DNA of 64,000 nucleotides from Anderseniella sp963698275 (GCA_963698275.1 CAVOQE010000007.1:1-64000); one strand, 5' to 3'. Shown: positions 26,450-36,216, counted from the stretch's first letter. Program-made: numbers and translations. Notes: generated by a model not told the origin, from the letters alone.

Positions 26450-27391
26450 ATGACCGACACAACGGCACAAACCACACAGAAGAGCTGGCTCGCCCGCGCA
26501 GCCGACAGTGATCTGTGGTACAGCTTCGTCCGCTCACCGGTGACGATTGTCTCCACCATTGTGACCATACTGTTTTTCGTGTCTGCGATTTTTGCCAACT
26601 GGATTGCACCGCATAATCCGTTCGACCTGGCTTCGATCTCGATCATGGATGCCAGCCTGCCGCCGGCCTGGATGGAAGGCAGTGATCCAAGGTTCTGGCT
26701 GGGCACCGATGACCAGGGTCGTGATATTCTCTCGACCATCATATTCGGCGCCAGAATCTCGCTGTTTGTCGGTTTTGCTTCCGTGATCTTTTCGATGATC
26801 CTCGGCATCTCGCTGGGCCTCATTTCGGGCTATGTGGGTGGCCGGCTGGACGCCTTCATCATGCGGGTCGCCGATATCCAGTTGTCGTTCCCGGCCATTC
26901 TGATTGCCCTGCTGATCGACGGTGTGGCGCGCGGGGTGCTGCCGCGCGAAATGCACCAGGACCTGGTGTTTTACGTGCTGATCTTTGCCATCGGTATTTC
27001 CGGCTGGGTGCAGTATGCACGCACCGTTCGCGGCTCAACCCTGGTTGAGAAGAACAAGGAATATGTCCAGGCAGCCAGGGTCATCGGCATTGGCCCGCTG
27101 ATTATTCTGTGGCGGCATATTCTGCCCAATGTCATGGGACCGGTTCTGGTGATCGCCACCATCCACCTGGCCATTGCGGTGATTACCGAAGCGACATTGT
27201 CGTTCCTCGGTGTCGGCGTGCCGCCGACGACGCCGTCGCTCGGCACCCTGATCCGCATCGGCAACGATTACCTGTTTTCCGGCGAATGGTGGATCACCAT
27301 CTTCCCCGGCATTGCCCTGGTGCTGCTGGTGCTGGCCATCAACCTGCTGGGCGACTGGCTGCGTGACGCATTGAACCCCAAACTCAGATGA
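26450..27391 (+). CDS. Dipeptide-type ABC importer, permease 2 (DppC-like)
   Basis: A protein of 313 residues from the ATG at 26450; the in-frame start at 26369 lies inside the previous gene. It shows the OppC_N segment (FVRSPVTIVSTIVTILFFVSAIFANW in outline), the GTDDQGRDILSTIIFGARISL motif and an EAA loop (VQAARVIGIGPLIILWRHILPNV). Six transmembrane segments are visible. It pairs with the preceding permease. Its stop codon overlaps the start of the ATPase gene by four bases (ATGA), so the two are translationally coupled. Confidence 0.94.
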   Translation: MTDTTAQTTQKSWLARAADSDLWYSFVRSPVTIVSTIVTILFFVSAIFANWIAPHNPFDLASISIMDASLPPAWMEGSDPRFWLGTDDQGRDILSTIIFGARISLFVGFASVIFSMILGISLGLISGYVGGRLDAFIMRVADIQLSFPAILIALLIDGVARGVLPREMHQDLVFYVLIFAIGISGWVQYARTVRGSTLVEKNKEYVQAARVIGIGPLIILWRHILPNVMGPVLVIATIHLAIAVITEATLSFLGVGVPPTTPSLGTLIRIGNDYLFSGEWWITIFPGIALVLLVLAINLLGDWLRDALNPKLR

Positions 27392-29127
27392 AGGCCGACG
27401 TGGAACATAACAGCCTGCTCACCATTGAAGGCATGAGGGTGGAGTTTCCCAGCCGCCGCGGTCACGTTGTTGCCGTGGAACGGCTGGACCTGTCGGTCGA
27501 ACCCGGCGAAATCCTCGGCGTTGTAGGTGAATCCGGTGCCGGCAAGTCAACCATCGGCAATGCGGTAATCGGCCTGCTGGAACCACCCGGCGAAATGACC
27601 GAAGGCACCATCCTGCTGAAAGGCGACCGTATCGATCATCTCGACGATGCCGCCCAGCGCAAGATACGCGGTGCCCGCATCGGCATGATCTTCCAGGATC
27701 CGCTGACCTCGCTGGACCCGCTGCAGACCATCGAGCGCCAGCTTGTCGACACCATTCAGCGCCATCTCAACCTGGCTGAGTCCGAAGCCCGTGCCCGTGC
27801 GGTCGACCTGCTCGACCAGGTCGGGATTCCTGATCCCGATGTGCGCATCGCGCAATATCCGCACCAGTTCTCCGGCGGCATGCGCCAGCGTGTGGTGATT
27901 GCACTGGCGCTGTGTGCCGATCCGGAACTCATCATTGCCGATGAACCGACGACGGCGCTTGACGTGTCTGTACAGGCGCAGATTCTCGACCTGATGAAGG
28001 CCCTGTGCCGCGACCGCCAGGTCGGCATGATCCTGATCACCCACGACATGGGCGTGATTTCCGAAACCGCCGACCGGGTCGCCGTGATGTATCGCGGCCG
28101 CGTGGTTGAAACCGGCACCACGCAGCAGATCATGTCGAAGCCGACCCATGATTACACCAGGAGCCTGATTTCCGCCGTGCCGCGGCCGGACAAGCGCCTG
28201 AAACGGTTTCCGCTGGTCACCTATATCGAGGATGCCGAGGAGCGGCCCGAGGGCCTGAACCTGGCCACCCACTGGCTCGGCAAGGTGCGCGAGGAACACA
28301 AGCTTACCGGTAATCTGGTCGAGCTCAAGGATGCGCACATGCGCTTCATCACGCGCCATTCGCTGTTTCCCTCGAGGCGTCTGTATCTCGATGCGGTGAA
28401 AGATGTGTCGTTCGCCATCCAGCCCGGAGAAGTGTTCGGCCTGGTGGGCGAGTCAGGCTCGGGCAAGTCGACGATCGCCAGAATGATCACCGGTATCTAC
28501 AAGCCGTCTGGTGGCATCATCGAGTTCGACGGAACCGACATGACCGCGCTGCAATCCCGGGCTGCGGCAGCCCCGTTCCGCCGCCAGATGCAGATGATCT
28601 TTCAGGACCCGTTTTCATCGCTCAATCCGCGCATGCGGGTGGAAGACATCATCGAAGAACCCATTCATTTTCACAAGATGGCCTACGACCAGAGCGAAGC
28701 CCGCCAGATCATGCATGACCTGCTGGATGTGGTCGGCCTCGGCGCACAGGCAGCGCGCAAGTTTCCGCACGAATTCTCCGGCGGTCAGCGCCAGCGGATT
28801 TCGATCGCCCGCGCCCTTGCTACCCGGCCCCGGTTCCTGATCTGTGACGAACCCACTTCAGCGCTTGATGTGTCGATCCAGGCCCAGGTTCTCAACCTGT
28901 TGAAAGACCTGCAGTCGGAACTCAACCTGACCATGCTGTTCATTTCCCATGACCTGCCGGTCATCCGGCAGATCTGTGACCGGGTCGGCGTCATGCGCAA
29001 CGGCCAGTTGCTGGAGGTGGCCCCGACGGAGACCCTGTTCACCGATCCGCAGCACGACTACACCAAACACCTGCTCAAGCTGATGCCGAAATTCCGCGGC
29101 TTCCGCATGCCGGAGCTGGAGAGCTAG
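27388..29127 (+). CDS. Dipeptide-type ABC importer, fused double ATPase (DppD-DppF)
   Basis: A protein of 579 residues with two complete ABC domains. The first has Walker A GESGAGKST (about 48-56), signature FSGGMRQRVVIALAL and Walker B LIIADEPTTALDV. The second has GESGSGKSTIARM, FSGGQRQRISIARAL and FLICDEPTSALDV. An oligopeptide-type linker (DKRLKRFPLVTYIED) joins them. It powers the two permeases by ATP hydrolysis at the cytoplasmic face. DppD and DppF are separate genes in many bacteria; the fusion is common in alphaproteobacteria. It ends tail to tail with the CMD-like gene, overlapping by four bases. Confidence 0.95.
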   Translation: MKADVEHNSLLTIEGMRVEFPSRRGHVVAVERLDLSVEPGEILGVVGESGAGKSTIGNAVIGLLEPPGEMTEGTILLKGDRIDHLDDAAQRKIRGARIGMIFQDPLTSLDPLQTIERQLVDTIQRHLNLAESEARARAVDLLDQVGIPDPDVRIAQYPHQFSGGMRQRVVIALALCADPELIIADEPTTALDVSVQAQILDLMKALCRDRQVGMILITHDMGVISETADRVAVMYRGRVVETGTTQQIMSKPTHDYTRSLISAVPRPDKRLKRFPLVTYIEDAEERPEGLNLATHWLGKVREEHKLTGNLVELKDAHMRFITRHSLFPSRRLYLDAVKDVSFAIQPGEVFGLVGESGSGKSTIARMITGIYKPSGGIIEFDGTDMTALQSRAAAAPFRRQMQMIFQDPFSSLNPRMRVEDIIEEPIHFHKMAYDQSEARQIMHDLLDVVGLGAQAARKFPHEFSGGQRQRISIARALATRPRFLICDEPTSALDVSIQAQVLNLLKDLQSELNLTMLFISHDLPVIRQICDRVGVMRNGQLLEVAPTETLFTDPQHDYTKHLLKLMPKFRGFRMPELES

Positions 29128-29504
29128 AGCAGTTTGTGCTCTTCCAGCACCTTGCGGGCCACGCGGAAGCATTCAAGTGATTGCGGCACGCCGCAGTAAA
29201 TACCCACCACATGGATGATCGCGCGGATCTCCTCCTTGCTGACACCATTGTTGATCGCGCCGCGGCAATGGGTTTCCCATTCATGCATTTTTCCCAGGGC
29301 GCCGATCATGGCGAGGTTCATCATCGAGCGCGTCTTGACGTCGATGACCTCGTCGCCCCAACCGAACCCCCAGCACCAGGCGGTCATGGCTTCCTGGAAC
29401 GGCCGGGTGAAGTCGTCTGCCGCGGCCAGGTTGTTCTCCACATACTCAGCCCCCAGCGTCGCCTTGCGCTTGGCCAGGCCTTTTTCAAACAGGGTCTCAT
29501 CCAT
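29124..29504 (-). CDS. Carboxymuconolactone-decarboxylase/AhpD-fold protein
   Basis: A protein of 126 residues from the ATG at 29504; a TTG one codon earlier is possible. It matches the CMD family: MTAWCWGFGWGDEVIDVKTRSMMNLAMIGAL, then HCRGAINNGVSKEEIRAIIHVVGIYCGVP with the conserved His and a late cysteine, and SLECFRVA. PcaC-type members decarboxylate gamma-carboxymuconolactone; others are AhpD-like peroxidases. No other protocatechuate genes are present, so the reaction here is unknown. It overlaps the end of the Rieske oxygenase gene by eight bases and is the last gene of the leftward RpiR-Rieske operon. Confidence 0.85.
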   Translation of the reverse strand: MDETLFEKGLAKRKATLGAEYVENNLAAADDFTRPFQEAMTAWCWGFGWGDEVIDVKTRSMMNLAMIGALGKMHEWETHCRGAINNGVSKEEIRAIIHVVGIYCGVPQSLECFRVARKVLEEHKLL

Positions 29505-30588
29505 CAACCGCTTCCCGCATCCATTGTTGAAGTTTTTGCACTGAATGTTCCGAGTTGACCCCGCACGCGGGGTCGATCACCAGCGGGCCGGGCCGGTAGC
29601 CCGATGATCTCAAACCCCGCTGGACCGATTCAACCAGGTGAATGTCTTCCTCCACCGTCGTCTCGCGATCCTGGACGGCAAGCTTGCTGACCACATCGGA
29701 TTTCGCGCCGTCGATTGTGTACCAACCGCGCCAGACCACCACGTGATCAGCGTCCACCGCGCGCCAGTGATAGGTATTGAGAACATTGCCCGGATAGACC
29801 TGGAACGAGAACATCGGCCACAGGAACCAGGATGAGTATTCGCCTGCGTACTCATTCGACTGCAGATCGATTGCGTAGCTCATCTGGTCGAGGTTCTGGC
29901 ACTCGGTGGTGTGGCGCAGGCAGAACCCCTGCGGCTGGATGTCATAGGTTTCGGGCTTCACCACACCGGATGAAAATGTCGGGTGGTTGAGCTTGCAGTG
30001 ATAGCATTCGGAATAGTTTTCTACCGATACTTTCCAGTTGCAGTTTTCCGGGACTTCCACCCATTCAACATGCTTGAGCCGCGCATGATGGGGAACGAAT
30101 GAGCTGAGCTGTTCGCGCACACCGGGAAACCAGGTGTCCATCGGTTCGGCGTCCGGGTCTAGATTGGCAAACAGGAACCCGCAAAACTCTTCGATGCGCA
30201 CACGTGTCAGGCAGATTTCCGAACGGTCAAATCCCGGCACCGACTGGATGTTCGGCCCTGAGCGCAACTGGCCGGACAGTTCATATGTCCAGGCATGATA
30301 GGGGCACACCACCAGCCTGGTGTTTCCTTCACCATGGACCAGTTCATGGGCGCGATGCTGGCAGACATTGTAGTAGGCATTGATCGCACCGTCCTTGGCG
30401 CGGATGCAGAACAGGTTTTCGCCCGCCATGGAAAAGGTGAAATAATCGCCGGTATTCTCCACCTGGGAAACGTGTCCCGCAAATTGCCAGGTACGCTTGA
30501 ACAGGCCGTCGGACTCGATCCGGAAAACCTCCGGGTCAGTGTAGTAGCGCGCATCAAGCGATCTGGCTGGTTTTGGCATGGAGGACAT
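29497..30588 (-). CDS. Rieske non-heme iron oxygenase alpha subunit (betaine/carnitine type)
   Basis: A protein of 363 residues. The Rieske 2Fe-2S ligands are Cys76-x-His78 (NVCQHRAHE) and Cys95-xx-His98 (VVCPYHAWTY). The mononuclear iron site is ENYSECYHCKLNHP (Glu194, His197, His202), with a third ligand probably in EEDIHLVESVQRGL. The late LVESVQRGLRSSGYRPG block resembles carnitine monooxygenase CntA and glycine-betaine/stachydrine demethylases, so oxidation or N-demethylation of a quaternary amine is likely. No reductase gene is adjacent. It starts two bases after the RpiR stop codon and is co-transcribed with it. The linked DMGDH-like gene supports a stepwise demethylation pathway. Confidence 0.9.
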   Translation of the reverse strand: MSSMPKPARSLDARYYTDPEVFRIESDGLFKRTWQFAGHVSQVENTGDYFTFSMAGENLFCIRAKDGAINAYYNVCQHRAHELVHGEGNTRLVVCPYHAWTYELSGQLRSGPNIQSVPGFDRSEICLTRVRIEEFCGFLFANLDPDAEPMDTWFPGVREQLSSFVPHHARLKHVEWVEVPENCNWKVSVENYSECYHCKLNHPTFSSGVVKPETYDIQPQGFCLRHTTECQNLDQMSYAIDLQSNEYAGEYSSWFLWPMFSFQVYPGNVLNTYHWRAVDADHVVVWRGWYTIDGAKSDVVSKLAVQDRETTVEEDIHLVESVQRGLRSSGYRPGPLVIDPACGVNSEHSVQKLQQWMREAVDG

Positions 30589-30590
30589 GG

Positions 30591-31502
30591 TCAGCCGGCC
30601 TCCTCATCCCAGTAGATGCCCAGTTCATGGCGGCGTTCGTGGAACTTCTTGACGCGTTCGACAATCTTGCTGTCGGCGGATGCGATGACGAATGACAGTA
30701 ACGTTTCCAGCAGCGCGATGGTTGAAACCGATGACGGAAAGAATTGCGGCGTGTCGGCGGCCACTACGAACCCGTGCTGTGACCCGGCAACAATTGGCGA
30801 CGCCGGGCTGTCTGAAATACCGACAATGGTCAGGCCCTGTTCGCGCGCGATGCGAACCGCCTCTACCACCTCGCTGCGATATGGTTTGCAGGTGATCGCA
30901 ATCAGCACATCACGGTGGTCGGCGCGCGCCAGGTCATCGACAGCGGTACTGCCCGGTCTGGGAATGGGGTGGAACTGCTCCATGCCGGTCGATGCCAGGT
31001 AGGTGAAATTGCGGGCGTTGGAATTGTTGACCCCGACACCCAGCACAAACACCTGCCGCGATGCCCAGATGTCGTCTGCGGCTGACTTGAGCGCTTTTTC
31101 ATCGATACGGGCAAAGGTCTCTTCAATATTGCGCAGGGCGGAATTGACCATGTCGGCGTACAGGCTGCCCAGTTTGCCGGACTGGCTCAGCGACTGCAGC
31201 CAGCGCGCACGATCGGGGAAGCTTGCCGTACCGCGCCTGATCTCTGCCCGGAACGGTTCGCGGAAATCCTCATAGCCGTCAAAGCCCAGCACCCGCGCCA
31301 TGCGCACCAGCGTGTTGGGCTTCACATCTGCCGCACTGGCGATTTCGCGTATCGAGCTGACGCCCACCTCGTTGGGGTTTTCCAGCACGAACGTTGCTGC
31401 CTTGCGCACTTCCGGCGTCAGGCTGCCAAGTTCCGTGGTCAGCCTGCCGAGAAGTTCCGGTGGCGCGGATTGTTCAGATGATGGTACGTTTATATCATTC
31501 AT
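30591..31502 (-). CDS. RpiR/MurR-family transcriptional regulator
   Basis: A protein of 303 residues. The ATG at 31502 is preferred because a longer start (31541) would run the coding region through a perfect operator-like palindrome. The N-terminal HTH_6 domain spans about 15-90 (LGSLTPEVRKAATFVLENPNEV, then VKPNTLVRMARVLGFDGYEDFR). The C-terminal SIS sugar-isomerase-type domain spans about 130-270 (RQVFVLGVGVNNSNARNFTYLA, and AITCKPYRSEVVEAVRIAREQGLTIVGISDSP in outline), which senses the effector. It probably represses both its own leftward operon (Rieske, CMD) and the divergent rightward operon. The ligand should be an intermediate of the pathway. Confidence 0.92.
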   Translation of the reverse strand: MNDINVPSSEQSAPPELLGRLTTELGSLTPEVRKAATFVLENPNEVGVSSIREIASAADVKPNTLVRMARVLGFDGYEDFREPFRAEIRRGTASFPDRARWLQSLSQSGKLGSLYADMVNSALRNIEETFARIDEKALKSAADDIWASRQVFVLGVGVNNSNARNFTYLASTGMEQFHPIPRPGSTAVDDLARADHRDVLIAITCKPYRSEVVEAVRIAREQGLTIVGISDSPASPIVAGSQHGFVVAADTPQFFPSSVSTIALLETLLSFVIASADSKIVERVKKFHERRHELGIYWDEEAG

Positions 31503-31513
31503 GATTGACGAGT

Positions 31514-31525
31514 GTACAATTGTAC
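31514..31525. promoter_or_regulatory. Perfect 12-bp palindrome, probable RpiR operator
   Basis: GTACAATTGTAC lies in the 69-base gap between the RpiR gene and the divergent DMGDH-like gene, 11 bases upstream of the RpiR start. A perfect palindrome in so short a shared promoter is a natural binding site for the adjacent regulator. This is inferred from position only. Confidence 0.6.
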
Positions 31526-31571
31526 GATAGCTGTTGTCCATCGCAAAACAACAGTTGCGGAGTGAAAATCA

Positions 31572-34025
31572 ATGGTGCCGTCTCATGCGCAGGTAGTGAT
31601 CGTTGGCGGTGGCGTGATGGGATGCGGCATTGCCTATCACCTTGCCCATGAAGGCTGGAGCGACATTGTCCTGCTGGAAAAGGCCGAACTGACGTCCGGC
31701 TCTACCTGGCATGCTGCCGGCCAGATCACTCACTCGACATCCAGCTTCGGCCTTGGCAAATGCGTTGACTACAATATCGGCCTGTACTCAGGGAAACTGG
31801 AGGCAGAGACCGGCCAGTCGGTGACCTGGCATGGCTGCGGATCGTTCCGGCTGGCCTACACCGAAGACGAGATGGACTGGCTGCGGCAAACTCTGTCTGT
31901 CGGGCGTTCATTGGGTTTCAATATTGAACTGGTCGGCCCGGGCCGGATCGCCGAACTGCACCCGTTCTATAATCTCGATGGTGTCATCGGCGCACTGCAC
32001 ACGCCTGATGATGGCCATGTCGATCCCTCAGGCGTCACCCAGGCCATGGCGGCAGGCGCCCGCAAGCTGGGGGCGAAAATCATCCGCCATTGCCGCGCCA
32101 CCGACATTGTGCAACTGCCGGGCGGCGAATGGAAAGTTTCGACCGAGCACGGCGACATTGTCTGTGAGCACGTCGTCAATGCCGGCGGCACCTATGCCCG
32201 GCAGATGGGTGAATGGTCGGGCCTGCAATTGCCGATGACCTCCATGACCCATCATTACCTGGTCACCGACACGGTGCCGGAGTTCCTGGAGCTTGATCGG
32301 GAACTGCCGGTCATCCGCGATGACAAACTGGTGTCCGGCTATATCCGCATGGAACAGAAGTCCGGCCTGATCGGCATCTATGAAAAGCAAAATCCCAATA
32401 CGGTCTGGGAGGATCATTGCCCGTGGGAAGCCGAAAACGAGCTGTTTGCGGCTGACTATGACCGCATCATGCCCTGGCTGGAAAACGCCATGGACCGCAT
32501 GCCGGTCTTTGCCGAGCTTGGCATCAAGCGCGAAGTGCACGGTGCCATCTCGCATCCGCCCGACGGCAATCCGCTGATCGGCCCGGCGCCCGGTGTGCAA
32601 AAATTACTGGTGCTGCTGCGGCACCCAGATCGGTATTGGCTGGGGGCCGGGTCTTACTCGCGAGCTGGCCCGCTGGATGGTGCATGGGGCAGCGGACATT
32701 TCCATGCGCGATTACGATCCGCGCCGCTTCGGTGCCTATGCCACCAGGGACTGGCAGGTGGTCAAGGCAAAGGAAGATTACTGCCTGCGCCATGAAATCC
32801 CGTTCCCGCACTTCAACCGGCTGGACGGGCGCCCGGTCAAGCCCAGTCCGCTCTATGAACGGCTGAAGGCCAAGGGCGCGGTGTACGAGGAAGTCTATGG
32901 CCATGAGCGCCCGCGCTGGTTTGCAACCGATGGTATCGAGCAGCGCGATTACTACTCGTTCCGGCGCAGCGAAATCCATGACCTGCTGGCACAGGAGGTG
33001 AAAGCTGTGCGCGAACGCGCCGGCATCATGGACATTACCGGCTTCACCAAGATCGAGGTTTCCGGTCCGGATGCAGAGAGCTTCCTCGACGGCCTGACAC
33101 CGAACCGCTTGCCGAAGAAACCGGGCGGCATTGCGCTGACCCACCTGCTCAACCGCCGGGGCCGTATCGAGATCGAACTGACCATCGTGCGCCTTGCCGA
33201 GGACCGTTTCTACCTGGTGTGTGCCGCCTTCTTCGAGCAGCGTTTGCTGGATCATCTGGCACTGCATCGCGGCGATGAGAAGCCATCGAGGTCATCAACC
33301 GGTCCGGTGACTGGGCAGCCCTGTCGCTCAACGGCCCAAGATCGCGCGATATTCTGTCAGCCTGCACCGATACCCCGCTGGACAATGCCAGTTTCCGCTG
33401 GATGTCGGCCCGTGAAATCCGGATCGCCGGTCACACAGTGTGGGCATTCCGCATGTCCTATGCCGGAGAACTGGGCTGGGAGTTTCACGGGCCCCGCGAC
33501 GCCATACCGGCCATCTATGACGCACTCTGGCAGGCGGGCGAGGCGCATGGCATCGCCGATTACGGTTCCTTCGCCATGAACATTCTGCGCATGGAAAAAA
33601 TGTTCAAGGGCGCAGGTGAACTGACCAATGAAGTGACCTTGCCGGAAGCCGGTGTCATGCGCTTTGTCAAAATGGACAAGCAGTTCTTCGGCAAGCAGCA
33701 GACTGAAGCCAGTCTCGACAGGCCGCTGCCCTGGATATGCGCCTATATCGCCATCGAGCCGGATGGCGTCTGGGACGGCAATGGCGGCGAGGCGGTGCTG
33801 CATGACGGTGAAGTCGTCGGCTCAACGGCCTCGGTTGCCTATGGTCATACGGTGGGAACAATTCTGGCGTTTGCCTATATCAAGCCGCATGCGGCCGAGC
33901 CCGGTACCCGGCTTGAGGTGGTCATTGCCGGTGAACCGCGCGCAGCTAACGTACTGGGTGAACCCGCCTATGATCCGCACAGCCTGCTGCCTCGAACCGA
34001 TGCCGCACTGGAACCTGCCCAATGA
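31572..34025 (+). pseudogene. Dimethylglycine/sarcosine-dehydrogenase-like flavoprotein with two frameshifts
   Basis: About 817 codons when repaired. The first shift (+1) lies in the five-A run at 32599-32603: with four A the text reads GPAPGVQNYWCCCGTQIGIGWG, the conserved end of the FAD domain. The second is a one-base loss near 33280 (AAGCC where AAGGCC would keep frame). Domains in order are DAO/FAD (VVIVGGGVMGCGIAYHLAHEGW and SGSTWHAAG), FAO_M, then the folate-binding GCV_T part (GIMDITGFTKIEVSGPDAESFLDGL in outline) and GCV_T_C. Relatives oxidise N-methyl groups of dimethylglycine or sarcosine and pass formaldehyde units to tetrahydrofolate. It heads the rightward operon; its stop overlaps the MDR gene start (ATGA). 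Confidence 0.88.
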
Positions 34026-35107
34026 GTATCCCCGGCAAAATGAAGGCGTTCGTGCTGACCGGCCATGGCGACATGGACAAGCTGGTCTACCACACCGACT
34101 GGCCGGTGCCGGTTGCGGGCAAAGGCGAGGTACTGGTCAGGGTGCATGCCTGCGGGCTAAACAATACCGATGTGAACACCCGCACCGCCTGGTACTCAAA
34201 GGGCGTCAGCGAAAATACCACCGGCGGTGCCTTCGATACCGCCGACGAGGATGATGCCACCTGGGGTGGGGCGCCGATTACATTTCCGCGCATTCAGGGC
34301 GCCGATGTGTGCGGCACGGTTGTCGTCGGCCCGGATAATCTGATGGGGCGCAGGGTGTTGATCGAGACCTGGGTGCGCGACTGGAGCGATCCGCTCAACA
34401 TGGACAAAACCGGGTATTTCGGCTCTGAATGCGATGGCGGATTTGCAGAATACGTGAAGGTCGATGAACGCAATGTTCACGCCATTGACAGCACCCTTTC
34501 CGATACGGAACTGGCGACCTTTGCTACCTCCTGGATTACCGCGGAGAACATGCTCAACCGTGCAAATGTTGCAGAAGGTGATCGCGTTCTCATACCCGGT
34601 GCATCCGGTGGTGTCGGCTCGGCCCTGATCCAGCTTGCCAACCGGCGCGGGGCGACAACCATCGCCATGGCCAGCAGGTCCAAGCATGACGCGGTAGCCG
34701 GTTTTGACCCTCATGCCATTCTGGAGCGCGCGCCGGACAATCTGAAGCAGGCGCTCACGCAGGCCATTGGCCGCGACACCGTCAGCGTCGTGGCAGATGT
34801 TGTCGGCGGCAGCTACTGGCCTCAGTTGATTGATGTGCTCGATCGGGGCGGGCGCTATACCTGTGCAGGTGCCATTGCCGGACCCATTGTGGAGATGGAT
34901 CTGAGGACCTTCTATCTGCGCGACCTGACCTTTACCGGCGCCACCATTGTCCCGCCCGGCGTGTTTACCGATCTGGTCGGCTACATTGAACGTGGCGAGG
35001 TGAAACCGGCGCTGGCGGCAACTTATCCGCTGGAGCGACTTCACGACGCTCAGCAGGCCTTCATCGACAAAAAGCACACCGGCAACATTGTGGTGACCAT
35101 GACATGA
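34022..35107 (+). CDS. MDR-family alcohol dehydrogenase/quinone-oxidoreductase-like enzyme
   Basis: A protein of 361 residues. The N-terminal GroES-like domain has GEVLVRVHACGLNNTDVNTR and IQGADVCGTVV. The Rossmann domain has VLIPGASGGVGSALIQLANRRGA (cofactor loop) and a C-terminal LERLHDAQQAFIDKKHTGNIVV. The structural-zinc cysteine cluster of classical alcohol dehydrogenases is absent, so it is nearer to the NADPH:quinone/enoyl reductase branch. It overlaps the upstream flavoprotein gene and the downstream racemase gene by four bases each, so it belongs firmly to this operon. Its substrate is not deducible; an aldehyde or unsaturated acid from the pathway is possible. Confidence 0.85.
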   Translation: MSIPGKMKAFVLTGHGDMDKLVYHTDWPVPVAGKGEVLVRVHACGLNNTDVNTRTAWYSKGVSENTTGGAFDTADEDDATWGGAPITFPRIQGADVCGTVVVGPDNLMGRRVLIETWVRDWSDPLNMDKTGYFGSECDGGFAEYVKVDERNVHAIDSTLSDTELATFATSWITAENMLNRANVAEGDRVLIPGASGGVGSALIQLANRRGATTIAMASRSKHDAVAGFDPHAILERAPDNLKQALTQAIGRDTVSVVADVVGGSYWPQLIDVLDRGGRYTCAGAIAGPIVEMDLRTFYLRDLTFTGATIVPPGVFTDLVGYIERGEVKPALAATYPLERLHDAQQAFIDKKHTGNIVVTMT

Positions 35108-36210
35108 AGATCACCCGTATTTCCGTCTACCGGAAGGACCTGCCGCTGGCGGACCCGTACTGGCTTTCCGGCGGCCGGTTGAAGTTCGACGTGCTCGATG
35201 CAACCTTCGTCAAGCTGGAAACCGATGCCGGTCTGACCGGTTGGGGCGAAGGCACGCCATGGGGCCACACCTATGTCCCGGCGCACGGGCCGGGCATTCG
35301 CGCCGGAATTGAGACCATGGCGCCTGTCATCCTGGGTCAGGACCCGCGCATGAACGAACTTGTCGAAAGGGCCATGGACCTGTGCCTGCCCGGCCATCTT
35401 TATGCCAAGGCACCGGTTGACCTGGCCTGCTGGGACATCATGGGCAAGGCATCCGGCCTGCCCATTGCGGATCTGCTCGGCGGCAGGCGCGATACCGGGA
35501 CACCGGCAGCCTCTTCCGTTTCATCGGGTGATCCAGACTATATGATGGGCATCATCGACAAGTATCGCGGGCAGGGCTATGTGGCGCACTCGGCCAAGGT
35601 TGGCGGTGATGTCGACAGGGACATCGAGCGCATCCGCCATATCGAGGCAAACCGCAAACCCGGCGAAATCATTCTCTATGACGTCAACCGCGCCTGGACC
35701 CGCCGCGAAGCCGGCATCGTCATGAACGCTGTTGCCGATCTTGGCGTGACCTTCGAACAGCCCGGTGAAACCCTCGACGACATTGCCGAAATCCGAAAAG
35801 TAACCACGTCACCGATCAGCGTCGATGAAACCCTGGTGACGTTGCAGGATGCCTGCCGCATTGCGCGTGACGGTATCGCCGATGTCTTCGGCATCAAGCT
35901 CAACCGGGTCGGCGGTCTGACCAAAGCCCGGCGCATGCGTGATGTCGCCCTGGCGCACGGTATCCAGATGTTCGTGATGGCCACCGGCGGATCGGTGATG
36001 GCAGACACCGAAGCAGCACACGTGGCGCAATCAATTCCTGAAGAGTTCATCCGCGCCTCCTGGTCATGCCAGGACATGTTGACGGTGGACGTGGCACCCG
36101 GCCGGGGCTGCCGCACGAAAGACGGTATGTTGACCGTGGATGACACACCCGGGCTTGGGTGTGATCCGAACGAGGCGATCCTCGGCGATCCGGTGGCTGT
36201 GTATGAGTGA
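35104..36210 (+). CDS. Enolase-superfamily (mandelate racemase/muconate lactonising) protein 1
   Basis: A protein of 368 residues. The capping domain starts MKITRISVYRKDLPL; the barrel holds Lys165 (AHSAK), metal ligands Asp193, Glu218 (FEQP) and Asp241 (DETL), and a second base Lys265 (GIKLNRVGGL). Lysines on both sides of the active site are typical of racemases/epimerases of the MLE subgroup, including proline-betaine racemases. The C-terminus repeats MLTVDVAPGRGC and MLTVDDTPGLGC about 17 residues apart. It is followed six bases later by a paralogue. With a Rieske oxygenase and a DMGDH-like protein in the locus, a role on an N-methylated cyclic or chiral amino acid is plausible. Confidence 0.88.
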   Translation: MKITRISVYRKDLPLADPYWLSGGRLKFDVLDATFVKLETDAGLTGWGEGTPWGHTYVPAHGPGIRAGIETMAPVILGQDPRMNELVERAMDLCLPGHLYAKAPVDLACWDIMGKASGLPIADLLGGRRDTGTPAASSVSSGDPDYMMGIIDKYRGQGYVAHSAKVGGDVDRDIERIRHIEANRKPGEIILYDVNRAWTRREAGIVMNAVADLGVTFEQPGETLDDIAEIRKVTTSPISVDETLVTLQDACRIARDGIADVFGIKLNRVGGLTKARRMRDVALAHGIQMFVMATGGSVMADTEAAHVAQSIPEEFIRASWSCQDMLTVDVAPGRGCRTKDGMLTVDDTPGLGCDPNEAILGDPVAVYE

Positions 36211-36216
36211 GGCGCC

